From: Capsicum annuum
Lineage: Eukaryota > Streptophyta > Magnoliopsida > Solanales > Solanaceae
Direction: 5' to 3'
Assembly (NCBI RefSeq): GCF_002878395.1
Contig: NC_061119.1
Span: 47,510,284-47,574,283 of the forward strand
Length of the DNA stretch: 64,000 nt
Part shown: positions 1 to 10,765 of the stretch, piece after piece
Layout: every line of letters begins with the position of its first letter
How positions within the stretch are numbered: the stretch's first letter is position 1
The notes under the pieces: model-generated
The model's database searches: none
Seen by the model: only the letters and a program-made list of their open reading frames with translations
What the model was told of the DNA's origin: nothing
Program-made: the position numbers and the translations under genes

Positions 1-1000
1 GTATGACGATATCTAGAGATGATATGTCGTTGACAGAATAAGTATGGAATGTTTTAAAAGCATGAAGCATGTTCTTAAAGAACTAAAATTGGGCTTAAAG
101 GGAGCTAGTTGGTTACCTGAAGAAGGATTTAGTTCAGCTAACTCTTAGCCTGAAATTGTGTTTTGCCTATTTGGGTTTATGATGTCTTACATTAAGGATT
201 TTAGACTAGTGATGGCCTCATAGCATAGTACGAATGACAGACCCCAATGCTTGCAGAAAACTCGAATTAGGGGCTTGGCCGTTGAGTTAAGTACGAAGTC
301 CATATAGCACATGGATAAGTACGTTTGTAGGGTATACCATTTAGCTCAAAAGAAAATTAAAGAGTGACTCATGGTTTCAAAGAAGTGTTTTGAAGTTCAT
401 TAAAGTATGCCCATGTGTTTTCATTTACTTATGTTAAATGTCTTATGAAATTCTCTCACCTATTTTGTATAAATATTATCTTATTTTGGATTGTTTCACA
501 TACAAGTATATTTGTATTGACCCCCTATATTTAAGGTTTAGAGGCATAGTTTTGGGGTCCCGCTAAGCAGTAGATTTGTTTATCAGCAGTAACAGTCGGT
601 GAGCGTCCCTTTTTATGGAAGACAATGTTTATGTGATATTTTAGTTAGTTTTAGTGCATGGTCTGACTAGGGGCCTTGTCCCTATTTTTAGACAGAAGTC
701 ATTTTAATGTTGTTAGACATTTTGCAGACTAGTGTCACATGCTTTTGAATATTTATGAACTTATATTCGTATTGTTTAGTTGAAATAAAAGAGAATGACC
801 ACATTTCTGTTTTGCTGTGTTTTCCATATTTCTTTATAGTAGATGAATTGTGTATATCATTTCCAATTAGAGAAGGACACTCAGGCTGCCATGGTTCAAG
901 ATACCCTCATGGCTAAGGCCTTGGTTTGGTCTTAACAAACTTAGTATCCAAGCATGGTTCATGGTCCTAGGGTATCTGCAAAATAATGTCGGGTAGAGTC
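1..1000 (+). repeat. Old gypsy-type LTR remnant, left copy, truncated by the window start
   Basis: This stretch aligns by eye, in the same orientation, with 11,895-12,927. Shared landmarks in order are a GTATGACGAT start, a TTAAAG block followed by GGTTACCTGAAG or GGCTACCCGAAG, a CATATAGC block, TACCATTTAGCTC or TACCATCTAGCTC, GGTCCCG followed by CAGTAGATT, and GGGGCCTTGTCCC. Such a pair in direct orientation is what two LTRs of one element look like. It carries no coding frame. The copies are too diverged for a TSD or primer site to be read. I am fairly sure of the homology and less sure that the two belong to one insertion. Confidence 0.6.
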
Positions 1001-4000
1001 CAATTTATGGTTATGTAGCGTGCCACACTTATAAAGAGTAAGCTATAGGCGTTTAGGAATGTGTCACTTATCTTTATGTTCTAGATTGTGCCATTTTGTT
1101 ACCCTTTTGGATGTTATCTAGATTCCTTATTTACTCTGATTGTATTAACTATGTCCCACTGTCAAGTCAGTTCAAGAGAAAAATCTTAGAGTCTAATTGA
1201 GGTGGTCCCTTCTAATTTAGTCATAGAGGATTATGAAATTTCACAAGGACTTGAGAGGAGTCCATAAGTGCTTTAAAGTGTATCAATTTAAGCTTATACC
1301 CCTATCTTCACCAATTGTGTGTTTGCGCTTGAGGTATAAAGTGTATTCAATCCCTTTGAAAATTTTTATTGTTGATGTTATGCTTAAGGGTAGTGATATA
1401 TATCAGAATATTGAAATAATATTTCCACCGAGTAGTAGTATGTGATAAGGTGTCATACCCTATTGGTAGTAAGATGATCCCAAAGTTAGTGATATGATGT
1501 CACAAGCTTAGAAGTCAGAATGAGGGTGACTTTTGCGTAAAGAAGTTAGTTTAGTTGAATAACTATTGATTGAGGGATGGGTTTCCCTTTTATAATGATA
1601 GTCTAATATGGAAGCAATATTTTTAGATTATATGGTAGTCTGTGAAGGAACTGTTTGGATATGATTATTATCTATTAAAAATAGGGAATTATCCTTGAGT
1701 GAATAGTGATGATGGTTATAGAAATCCCTTATAGGCAGTGAATGGAAATGGATAGATTAACCAATAAGTTACAAGTATAGACTCATTATTGTATATGGAA
1801 TTTCGGTGGCAGTTGTGATGTGTGCATGGGTAAGTAACAATGATGTGAGAAAGTGGAATATGTAGATAAGATCATAATGGGTTATAATATAAGATTAAGA
1901 TCGACTATCCCAATAATGTGACTTTACCCTCTTGATTGTCTTTTCTCTAGTCACTGTAAATTAGTACTACATGTGTGAAGGTATGTAGTAGATTTTGAGG
2001 TGTAGTAGTAATTTCGTGTAAAGTATGAACATATGTGCGATAGTTAAGTGAAATATGAGACTTAGGTTGATACTTCTATTCGATTGATTAGTTCAGTATA
2101 TGGCATGCACCATATGCATGGTGTTGTTAGACAACATGCTTGAACTTTAGATGTGGAGTGTAGTGGTGAGAATAGTAGTTCGACATTGATAACACATGTT
2201 TTGTGAGAATGAATTAGTTGGTTTGGTGTAATGTTTGAATTAGCCTAGGTTGAAAAATTTGCAGAATAAGAAAGCGGATAATCGTGATATGTATATAGAC
2301 ATGAGGACTAGTGTTCAAAATGACAAATAGTAGTTGAGTCATTAAGTGGACAAGGACATAAGTATATAAGAATAAATTGACCCCCGATAGCATATTGTTA
2401 GATAAGGTTTTATGTGTATGAGTGTCATGTACACCCAGTCTATGTCCGCAAATTTCAGTGTATGGAGAAGTCGAGAGAGTTGTTATATGGTGTTATGTAG
2501 AGTTGAATTGAGGAAATATAGGTAGGCAATAGGTACCTTTGCTATAGTTTTATAGATTTTGTTAGGTTGTAAGTTATGTGATTCGAGGGGTAATGTTAAG
2601 CTTTCTAATGAGTTGAAGATAAAGTGTTAAGTGTTTAGAAGCATGGATGTTTATGCCCATGATAATGTTAGTCGTAAGTCTATGACTTTGGGGGTTCGAG
2701 AAAGCTATGATTAGTGTCCCTGAAGGGTGATGTCCTAGCAAGAAATTAGTGTGTTTTTAATTAAATTATTATGGAGAGTTATGGTTATATATTTGATAAG
2801 GGAATTCGTCCACAAGTCTAGGATAGTGACTTTGATCTAAGGGGGAGACGGTGAATTTAGGTAGTTCCCAAATTTTCTCAGTGTGGGAAGTTGTGGGGAG
2901 GAGTCATGATAAACCTATTCCTACTCAAGTATACTCCTCCTACTTCGATTTAGGATGTTATTCTACTAATGTCTTCTTATGCCATGTGTTCAAGTCATGT
3001 CTATGCCTATAGTTTACGTTCTCTATGGACTTATGTTCATGATCTGACCTCCGAACTAGAAGCAATAATGTCTCTCAGTAATCTAGTCTTTCATGTTTTC
3101 AAGCTCTATGTTATGATGCTTATGATCCATAAAGAAATCCATGTCTTATATCATTCTTAGTTCTAAGGAAATAATACTTTCTATATGTTACCAATTTATT
3201 TTATGCCGCTATTAGCCAAAGTGATAAAAATTTATACAAACTCATTCAAAATTTCAGTTCTTTAAATGAGGAGCAATCGCTTCAAGTGGAAATATTTCTC
3301 TTAGATCTTAACTATATAAATTCCAGCTTAATGCTATGTAACTCATGATATGTGAACCAATGTTCTCTCATTGTGCTCTGTCCTAAGAACTCATGTTGTA
3401 TTGTGTTTCTTCTGAACGACTCTGTACTTATGATCTAGACACCTGATATAGAAAGCACTTCATGATGGTATCATATCTTCACCTAATGTCCCACCTTGAG
3501 TAGATCAACAGATATGGGTTATAATTGAGTAGTGTTTTTCCCATTCATTATGCTTGTGATCTGGTCCCTTAATGACCCTCCATATGTTAGTATGATGATA
3601 GTTGTGGAAGCATAATAATGTGTTAGGTAGGAGAGTAGATGTTCTTGTAGGTGAAATTTTTTTTATGTGATTTCTTGAGCTAAGGCTATAGGAGAAGAGG
3701 GGAAAAAGAGATGAACTTTCATTATATGAAATAATTGGGAAGGAGGTATTTGAACAAAATCTTTGTGAGAATGATTGAATTTGCTGGTCTTAGTGGGGAA
3801 TCCATGAAGTTGGTGCAGTAATGATAGGCTTGAATTTTGTGATTGATGAAAATGCAAACCAATGTATTATGTGGTTGGGAGTCCTTGATTTAAAACTCTA
3901 GTGTGTTTCATGGTAGTTATAAGGTGAAATAATATTCTTAATGGGATATAGAGTAATAGGTCCCATAGCTTAAGCTAGCACCTCTTTTCTCTGAGTTAGG

Positions 4001-4357
4001 CTTCAACATGGAAGTACCATGAAGTGGGACTCAAACTCTTGTGGTTAGATGTGTGATGGTAGACATTTAAGATGGAAAAGATGAGTTATGTTATTTAATT
4101 TTGAGGCTTAGCCGAGTAGTGTCTTTAAGTTTAAGTCTATTTGTTGTATTGTGTAAGGTAGAGAATGCTTTTATCCCTATCTCCTGTGGGATCTTGTCCC
4201 ATGGTTATACCGATGTAAATCATGCCTATTATCACCAAATTGATTCTGCCTTATGTTGTGATGATTATGATTCATAGAACTCATGTGCAAGATCATCCCT
4301 ACGTAAAGTCTCATTACCTCATGTTTCGTGCTAACACGTTTCACTAGGGGTTATCAT
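1001..4357. other. Unassigned degenerate sequence, probably interior of the old gypsy element
   Basis: There is no frame of useful length and I recognise no protein motif on either strand. A GGGGGAGA run near 2,840 resembles a polypurine tract but is not followed by an LTR start. Its position between two direct-orientation LTR remnants suggests decayed retrotransposon interior; that is inference only. Confidence 0.3.
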
Positions 4358-4421
4358 GAAACTCGTTTTATGCCTTTGCATCTTTAGTTGAAACTCGTTT
4401 TATGCCTTTGCATCTTTAGTT
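4358..4421 (+). repeat. 32-bp tandem duplication, two copies
   Basis: A 32-bp unit beginning GAAACTCGTTTTATGCC occurs at 4,358-4,389 and again, without a difference I can see, at 4,390-4,421. The identity implies a recent slippage or repair event in otherwise old sequence. Confidence 0.9.
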
Positions 4422-4712
4422 GAGGAAAAATGATCAATGAGAGATTATGTTCTTTATTCTACACTTTTAGAGCTTCAAAAAGTCCCTACCCATCATTCTA
4501 CACTTTTTAAAAAATATTTATTTATTATATAATAAAAAAATTCACAACATTGGATTAATTAAGGTATATGATGATTGTTAAAAAAAGGTGAACACTCGTG
4601 ACTTTTTGCGTAACACATTCATAACAGCTGATGCTTCAAATTTCCCATCTATTGCGATAAATGAATCAGCTGTTAGAAAAAATCAAAAAATCTCCTAAAA
4701 TAGATGGTCGAC

Positions 4713-5350
4713 TTGTTGCAACAGATGGGTTATCTAATGCAAAAGATATAGAATCTATTGCTACAACTCAATAAAAATGGTCAATATTTTATTAAAGAAA
4801 CAATTATTGAAAGGGTGACAAGTCTTCGATTTTTTAATTGAGAAAAAAGTTATTTAACTTTAAGAACCAATTATTAATAATAAGCTGAAAAGTCATGAAT
4901 TGTCACAATAATAAAAAAATCACCATGTTGATTTAATTAACTCATTTCTTTTCATAGAAAATAACAAGGAAATAAATAATAAACACAATTTATAACCGTA
5001 AAAAATGGTTATTTACTTTGATGTTAATATTAAATAGGCGAGAAGTAGTGACTTTTCGCCATTTTTATTTTAAGATCTATTTTTTTAGTTTATATAATTA
5101 AAAAGTTACCAAATTTGGATTAATGATAAGATAATTATTTAAAAAGATAGATTATATGTTGCAACAGATAGATTATCTAATGCAACAGGCTATAGATTTG
5201 TTTCAATAGATGGTATATCTGTTGTCACCAATGGGTTATCTGATGCAACAAATATATAATTTGTTGTCACAACTCAATAAAAACAGTTATTGGAAAGAAC
5301 TAATTAATAATAAGTTAAAAAGTCGTGAATTATCACAATAATAAAAAAGT
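4713..5350 (+). repeat. Diverged direct repeat upstream of a TATA box
   Basis: Two copies of one block (about 4,713-4,920 and 5,219-5,350) share ATGGGTTATCT, ACAACTCAATAAAAA, AATTAATAATAAG or ATTATTAATAATAAG, and GTCATGAATTGTCACAATA or GTCGTGAATTATCACAATA. A partial third (5,158-5,215) repeats the GCAACAGAT...TTATCTAATGCAA part. The same GCAACAGAT vocabulary reappears at 6,170-6,360. No protein is encoded. Position just before a good TATA box is compatible with a duplicated promoter segment, which is inference. Confidence 0.55.
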
Positions 5351-5453
5351 CATAACTTTTTGCAGTAGTAAAAAAGTCACTAGTTTGTATATAATTAATA
5401 AATGAAGGTAAATAATTGCGCCTTTTTTCCTAACTCATTCAAATTCAATACTC

Positions 5454-5461
5454 TATAAATA
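5454..5461 (+). promoter_or_regulatory. TATA box of a candidate short transcription unit
   Basis: The sequence TATAAATA is followed by AGGCCCCTCC and a C- and A-rich stretch typical of a plant transcription start and 5' leader (ACTCATTCATTCTACAACA). A possible intron, a short ORF and an AATAAA signal (5,955) follow in the right order. No transcript data support it. Confidence 0.5.
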
Positions 5462-5566
5462 GGCCCCTCCTTACTCATTCATTCTACAACACTCTATTTA
5501 TTTATTTATTTATTGTATCATGTCTTTCATATTACACCTTCGACCACTTTCTCTTCCCTAACTCAG

Positions 5567-5686
5567 GTAGGGTTTTTTCTTGCTTTTTGTGTAAATATAC
5601 CCAATTGGTAGTATACGTTGTATTACATTCAGATTCTTTTTTTTACTTTTTTTATTATGTTTTTTGTCAATTTATGTGTGTTCTAG
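5567..5686 (+). other. Possible 5'-leader intron
   Basis: CTCAG then GTAGGGTTTTTT gives a plausible donor at 5,567 and GTGTTCTAG a plausible acceptor ending at 5,686. The 120-nt interval is T-rich, as plant introns are. The acceptor lies 2 nt before an ATG. The donor lacks the usual AAG context, so this is a moderate prediction only. Confidence 0.4.
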
Positions 5687-5688
5687 AT

Positions 5689-5850
5689 ATGACTGATCAA
5701 GTGTGGGATGTTGCTTTTCTTCAAGACGTCGTGCAGGAACTTTGGAGGCAGGTTCATGACCTACTGTGAGAGTTGGGCCCTGTGAGAGAAAGGATGCTCC
5801 GGGAGATCCGCAGGCAGAGGAGGACCCTGCTGCTGCCGGTTGAAGATTGA
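5689..5850 (+). pseudogene. Short ORF with one in-frame TGA, unknown product
   Basis: ATG at 5,689 opens a frame of 26 codons (begins MTDQVWDVAFLQDVV), meets TGA at 5,767, then stays open for 26 more codons rich in Arg, Glu and Leu (ends LLLPVED) before TGA at 5,848. Read through, it would be a 53-position basic amphipathic peptide. The internal TGA could be a CGA changed by one transition, which suggests a recently broken gene rather than chance. GC content is visibly higher than in the surroundings. A TATA box, possible leader intron and AATAAA surround it. I do not recognise the family; it may be an element-encoded peptide. Function unknown. Confidence 0.4.
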
Positions 5851-5858
5851 TCGGCTGA

Positions 5859-5902
5859 CAATAATAATAATAATGTTGATGATGATGATAATAATAATAA
5901 TT
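5859..5902 (+). repeat. Microsatellite (AAT)n-(GAT)n-(AAT)n
   Basis: ATA/AAT triplets flank a run of GAT triplets immediately after the stop codon of the short ORF. It would lie in the 3' untranslated part of the proposed transcript. Confidence 0.9.
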
Positions 5903-5960
5903 ACATAATTTTTTATCTTTTAGCCTATGTATTTTTATTTGTTTTTGTTTAGTAAATAAA

Positions 5961-7101
5961 TTTATGTTTTATCGACTTTGACATTTTAATTCTTATTAAT
6001 TTTCATTATGTCTTTCTTCGTCTCAACAAACATGTCAACGATTAATGAATAATTTGAATCTAGTAGCAATAGTAAGAGCTGAAACATATTGGTTATCTAT
6101 TGGGTTTGTGCTAGGAGTTGTATTATGTTGTTCTAAATAGATTACTCATCAGTTGCAAAAGATAAATAGTTTGTTATAACAGAAAAATATTTTTTGTAAT
6201 AGATTACTCTTGTGTTGCAATAGATGAGTAATATATTGCAACAGATAACTCTTCTACTGCAACATATTACCCATCTGTTCGATTCATGTTACGATCATTA
6301 TAGGACCATTAACATGAATCTAACATATGAGTCTTCTATTCCAACAGAATATTTATCTGTCACAACAGACTAAGTGATCTATTTAAATTATGGGCTCTTA
6401 TGTTGTATTCATGAACGGGTTCTATCCATTGTTTCAAAAACAGCAGTAGCAGTGTACCTAGATGACAAATTCAACTAATAATAATAATTTTACTTCCCAA
6501 AGTCACCTATAAAGTAATGACAAAGTGGAAAGTGATGTACGAAACAAAATTTCACCTAAAAAATTGGTCAAGAAGCGACAGTAGCGGTAAAAACAACAAC
6601 AATAGTCTATTAGAAGAAGATAAAGATGATAATGAAGTAGAGGATGATGATAATGAAGCAAAAGATGATGAATAAAGCAGCAACACCAATGAACAACAAA
6701 AACCGCGAAGAGAGACAAAACAACAACAGATGAGAAGAGAGAAAAACACGCCTTTTTCTCCTCCATTTCCCATTATATTAACTAACATTTGGATCAAAGT
6801 TTAAATTTAAAAACTTGAGGGTTATTTTCAAATTTCTCCCACTTTCTTAATCCATAATAAAGTAACTGTCACCTACACTCAATTATTAAGACTTGAATCA
6901 CCTAGGCCTCATTTTCAAACTCTATTGTCACTTTTATCTCAAAGCCCCCAAAACTATAAAACTAAAAGAATCATGACAAAATAAATCAAAAAATTAGCAT
7001 TCACATACCTTAAATTTGAAATTGAACACAATTTTGTTTTGGTGATCAAATACCACATAAACTAATTTTCCTTACAAAAATCCTCTCAAAGTGAATGAAC
7101 A
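5961..7101. other. Noncoding stretch with GCAACAGAT words and an acidic low-complexity patch
   Basis: From 6,170 to 6,360 the words GCAACAGAT, GTTGCAATAGATGAGTAAT and ATTACCCATCTGTT alternate on both strands, giving weak inverted repeats. From 6,580 to 6,675 purine-rich triplets (GAT, GAA, AAT) form a compositional run. Nothing here looks like a conserved gene. Confidence 0.4.
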
Positions 7102-7144
7102 CATGCGCGCATGCGCACACACACACACATGTATATATATATAT
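7102..7144. repeat. Microsatellite (CA)n followed by (TA)n
   Basis: Alternating GC, then ACACACACAC, then TATATATATA. It abuts the SINE-like module. Confidence 0.9.
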
Positions 7145-7235
7145 GTAACAACAACAACATACCCAGTATATTCCCACCAAGTAGGGTATGGGGAAGGTAA
7201 GTGTAGAGAGGTTGCTTTTGATAGACCCCCGACTA
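7145..7235 (+). mobile_element. SINE-like module of the Solanaceae type (partial)
   Basis: It begins TGTAACAACAACAACATACC, continues CAGTATATTCCCACC, AGTAGGGTATGGGGAAGG and GTAGAGAGGTTGCTTTTG, and ends GATAGACCCCCGAC. From memory this matches the widespread Solanaceae AACAACAACATACCCAGTGTAA...GTGGGGTCTGGGGAGGGT module carried by SINE-type retroelements. No tRNA-like A or B box is kept here, so it is a fragment. The family name should be confirmed with a repeat library. Confidence 0.55.
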
Positions 7236-7364
7236 AAGATATAAAAGTCTAGAAAATAGATAGTAAAGGGATAAGAAACAATAAGAATAACCACACATAA
7301 CAATAATACTAATTATACTCACCATGTAATACAACAAGTAATACACACTCAGAATTAGTACTAA

Positions 7365-8780
7365 TATTATCATCTCTGCAACCTTTATCTTTTGGATGTG
7401 AGATTTTTTAACTGGTCAATACACCACCCCATATATTTAGCCTATCTAACTACTATTCTCTAAAACTTGCCTTTGATATTAAGAGACACCTTTTTGTCTC
7501 ATAAGATTCTAGCCCGAGCCTTTATTACATCCACCCTACCCGAATTCGGTGAGTGACATCCTCATCAATCTCTCTATTTTCCTAAATTATAGACCCAAAA
7601 TGCTTAAAATTATCTCTCTTCTAGATGACCTAAGCATTAAGCTTTATAACCATATAAGCATCGTACAATACTTCACTGAACTTACACTCCAAGTATTCTA
7701 TCTTAGACCTACTCAACATAAACACTTTAGGCTCTTAGGTTTGCCTCTAAGCCTCCAACTTATCTTTAACTTCACCACATTTCTCTTTGATTAGGACTAC
7801 CTCATTCGCAAATAGAAAAAACAAAGGCACCTTACTTTGAATTTTCAAAAAACCATCCATCACTAAGGCGAATAAAAATAGGCTAAGATTCTATCCTTAG
7901 TGTAAGCCCACTAAGAAGTAAAAGTGCTCTGAGTCCCCCCCCCCCTTCCCTTTGAGTCCTAATTAAAGTCTTGTCTCCATTGTACATACCCTTAATCGCT
8001 CTAGAATACACCATAGGTACACCTCTATTCTCTAAATCGTCCATAAAACCTCCTTAGAGACTCTATCATAAGCCTTTTCTATGTTGCTGAACACCATGTG
8101 CAAGTTCTTCTTCCTCTTTTTATACTGATCCACTAGTATCTTTACTAAATCCAAACCTATAGTCAGAAATAGTCATAATCTTACTTAACCTCAACACTAC
8201 CACTCTCTCTAAAACCTAAATATTGTGGCTCAATAATTTGATACCTCTATAATTATTGCAATCCTGAATGTCATCCTTATTCTTATAAAATGGAATCATC
8301 ATAATCCATCTCCAAGCTTCAAGCATATTCATCACCCTAAAAGTAATATTAAATAACTCAGTCAACCACTTCATCCATTTCTCTCTTCTTCACTTGCAAA
8401 AAAAAACCAAGTTCTTAGCTGGACAAGTTGCTACCCCTACACATCCTATAAATAGCACACCTAACCTCTTCTACCTGAATTCGCCTACAATATCTTTAGT
8501 CACAAAGCCTTTAGGAGTGTTTCAAATCCCCCAACACAATTCTAGTGTCCCTTTCCTCATTTAAGAGATTATAATAGTAAGACTGCCATCATCTCCTAAT
8601 ATGAAACTCCTCTACCAAAACTTTGCATCTACTTCCTTAATACCAACATTTGGTCAAGGTCCCAGGCCATTTTCTCTTTAAACTTGGCTAGCCTGTACAA
8701 CTTTTTATCACCATCTTTACCCTCTAGCCCTATGTATAAGATTTTGAAAGCTATATTCTTAGCCATCTGTAATACCTTAA
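7365..8780 (-). pseudogene. RTE-type non-LTR retrotransposon (LINE) reverse transcriptase relic
   Basis: The minus strand gives, in N-to-C order and in several frames: KKLYRLAKFKEKMAWDLDQ (~8,640-8,720), NIEKAYDRVSKEVLW (~8,050-8,100), LFANEVVLIKEK (~7,780-7,830), LSRSKIEYLECKFSEV (~7,665-7,715), QKVSLNIKGKF (~7,460-7,500) and SHIQKIKVAEM (~7,370-7,410). These correspond to the RTE-clade order with the DLEKAYDRVPR, FADDIVL and SRSKTEYLEC motifs. The catalytic FADD reads FANE, and stops and frameshifts are frequent, so the enzyme is dead. The 5' end, with the endonuclease domain, is missing at the boundary with the gypsy RT near 8,790. An 11-base C run at 7,935 is a local slippage product. Confidence 0.75.
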
Positions 8781-8859
8781 ATTTTTTTTGAAGTCTAATT
8801 TAGTCTCTAGAAGATTTAGGGATGACTTCCTAAGTGAATTATGTTTAAATCAGATAGAA

Positions 8860-9396
8860 TTTCCCCAATTTTGACTATTTATCATGTGGGAAATTAAACT
8901 AAAAGAACAGTTGAAGGATCTCTTAGATAAGGGATTCATCAGGCACAGTGTTTCCCCGTGGGGTACACTAGTTCTATTCATACAAAAGAGAGATGGCTCT
9001 CTCAGAATGTGTATAGACTACCGTCAGCTCAATAAAGCCATGGTTATGAATAAGTATCCACTTTTAAGAATTAATGACATGTTTGTCCAACTTTAGGGTT
9101 CCAGCTATTTCTCTAAGATAGACCTCAGATCTAGATATAATCAACCCAGAGTTAGAGAATGTGACATTCCAAGAACAACTTTTCAAACTCGGTACGGTCA
9201 CTTTGAATTCTTAGTCATGTCCTTTGGTCTTACCATTGCCCCAGCAGCCCTCATGGACTTGATAAACTACGTGTTCAAGCAGTACTTGGACATGTTCATC
9301 ATAGTCTTTATGGATGACATCCTCGACTATTACCGCATTAAACATAATTATGTATACCGTCTTAGAATAGTATTACAGATCCTCTAAACCCATCAA
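8860..9396 (+). pseudogene. Ty3/gypsy reverse transcriptase fragment
   Basis: From 8,884 the plus frame reads [20 protein letters not shown], then [52 protein letters not shown] and [12 protein letters not shown]. These are RT fingers and palm of Ty3/gypsy, with the FMDD catalytic pair kept. One TAG at 9,094 interrupts the frame and similarity stops at about 9,396. RNase H and integrase do not follow. It lies in the same orientation as the LTR remnants at 1 and 10,766, so it may be pol of that element, cut on the left by the LINE. Confidence 0.85.
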
Positions 9397-10765
9397 GTAT
9401 CATGACATGTATTCATGTCCTATCTGTTAGCTCCATAATCATCGCACATATTTGTGCATATTAGTGAAAATCATGTATGATTTTATTTCCTAGTATAAGC
9501 AGTCCCAGTTTACTCCGAGGTATGAATCATGTTCCATGAACATAACTTATATTTATGCACCTTTCTTAGAATCCTATGCATTTTCAATTCCTAGTATAAG
9601 GAGTTCCAGTTTACTCAATAGTATGGATCATGTCCCATGAATACAGAACCTTCAGACTCAGGTCATGTAGCTCACGACTCATGTACCCATGTCATGCTTT
9701 ACAGTATGCTCAGCCCACATAACTCTTGTTCCACTCCAATTGATCAGCCAAACTCAGGTATGTCATACATACCCTCAGTTTAGATCCCTCGGTGAATCTG
9801 TGGTGTCGATGTTCCATTCCTCAGGCCTCAGTTATAGTGTTAGTTCAGTAATTGGTATTCGATAAAGGACTCAGATAGTCCTGCAGGACCATGGCTTTTA
9901 GTTATCAATTACTTAGCCGTCAGAATTCAGTACTTCATTACCAGTCTAAACCTCAATATAAGAAACCAGCATTAAGTCCTAGTATGAGTCTCAATTACAG
10001 ATTTAGTTGTTGTCTCTACTATAGTCTTAGATATAGTGTCACCCTCAGCCTCAGTTCAAAAATTAGATCTGTACCATAGTCCAATTTTAGGTTTGCTTAA
10101 CCATAAGCGTGTGGTTATCAGTTATGCATGTTATCAGTGTTTCAGTACCTCAGCTTACAGAATGTTTTTGAATCATGTTATACGCCTAGTTTTGTATTCT
10201 CAAATAATACAAGTATTTTATGAATTCATGCTCAGCTATCTTATGTTACTCAGTTAGTCCCTTTCTTATGTTCATAAAGACTCCATATTCTCATTCCAGT
10301 TATTCAGACTAAGAATAGTTCAGTCTTATAGTCCCAGTACTCAACCACCAGTTAGTCAGCAGATCAGATGAATTAGTCAGTAGGAATTAGTTTGAACAAC
10401 TAGTACTTCAGTTTGACAGTCAGACTACTTCGTGTAAACTCTCATCTTAGCCCCATTAGGAAGTACTCGTGAGTGAACCTCATCTCAGCTTCTTCCGTTT
10501 CTCTTTCATATCCTTAATCTTAGCCTACTTTTTGTAAGCCCTCATCTTAGTCCTAAACTTCTATTTAACCTCTATATTCCACCACCAGTCTTTTTGATGC
10601 TGACCAGATTAGCCTCTCAACACTTGATACTTCTTTATCCATCTCCAAATGTAAATAGATTTCTTATTCCATATAGTATCAACATCTTATCTATTATCCC
10701 AAGATCTTCTCGCCATCAAATTATGCCCTATCTCAAGCATAATGTCTATAGTCAGTCTAAAAGTT
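9397..10765. other. Unassigned noncoding sequence with an internal 101-bp-period repeat
   Basis: There is no coding motif. Two diverged copies of a ~53-bp block beginning TCCTAGTATAAG occur at 9,488-9,540 and 9,589-9,641. CTCAGTTCAG-like words are frequent through to 10,420, a composition also seen in the long LTRs of this window. It lies just before an LTR-like start at 10,766, with no clear polypurine tract. Confidence 0.35.

Noticed and set aside
4500..6000. Possible endogenous pararetrovirus segment because of the TATAAATAGG box and compact layout
   Set aside because: No coat, movement, protease or RT motif is present, and the flanking repeats do not resemble viral genome organisation as I know it.
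6517..6675. 52-codon plus-strand frame ending in an Asp/Glu/Asn-rich tail, and the two Leu/Ser-rich minus frames opposite it
   Set aside because: Purine-triplet low complexity alone produces these frames; no conserved motif, and the start lies in ordinary AT-rich sequence.
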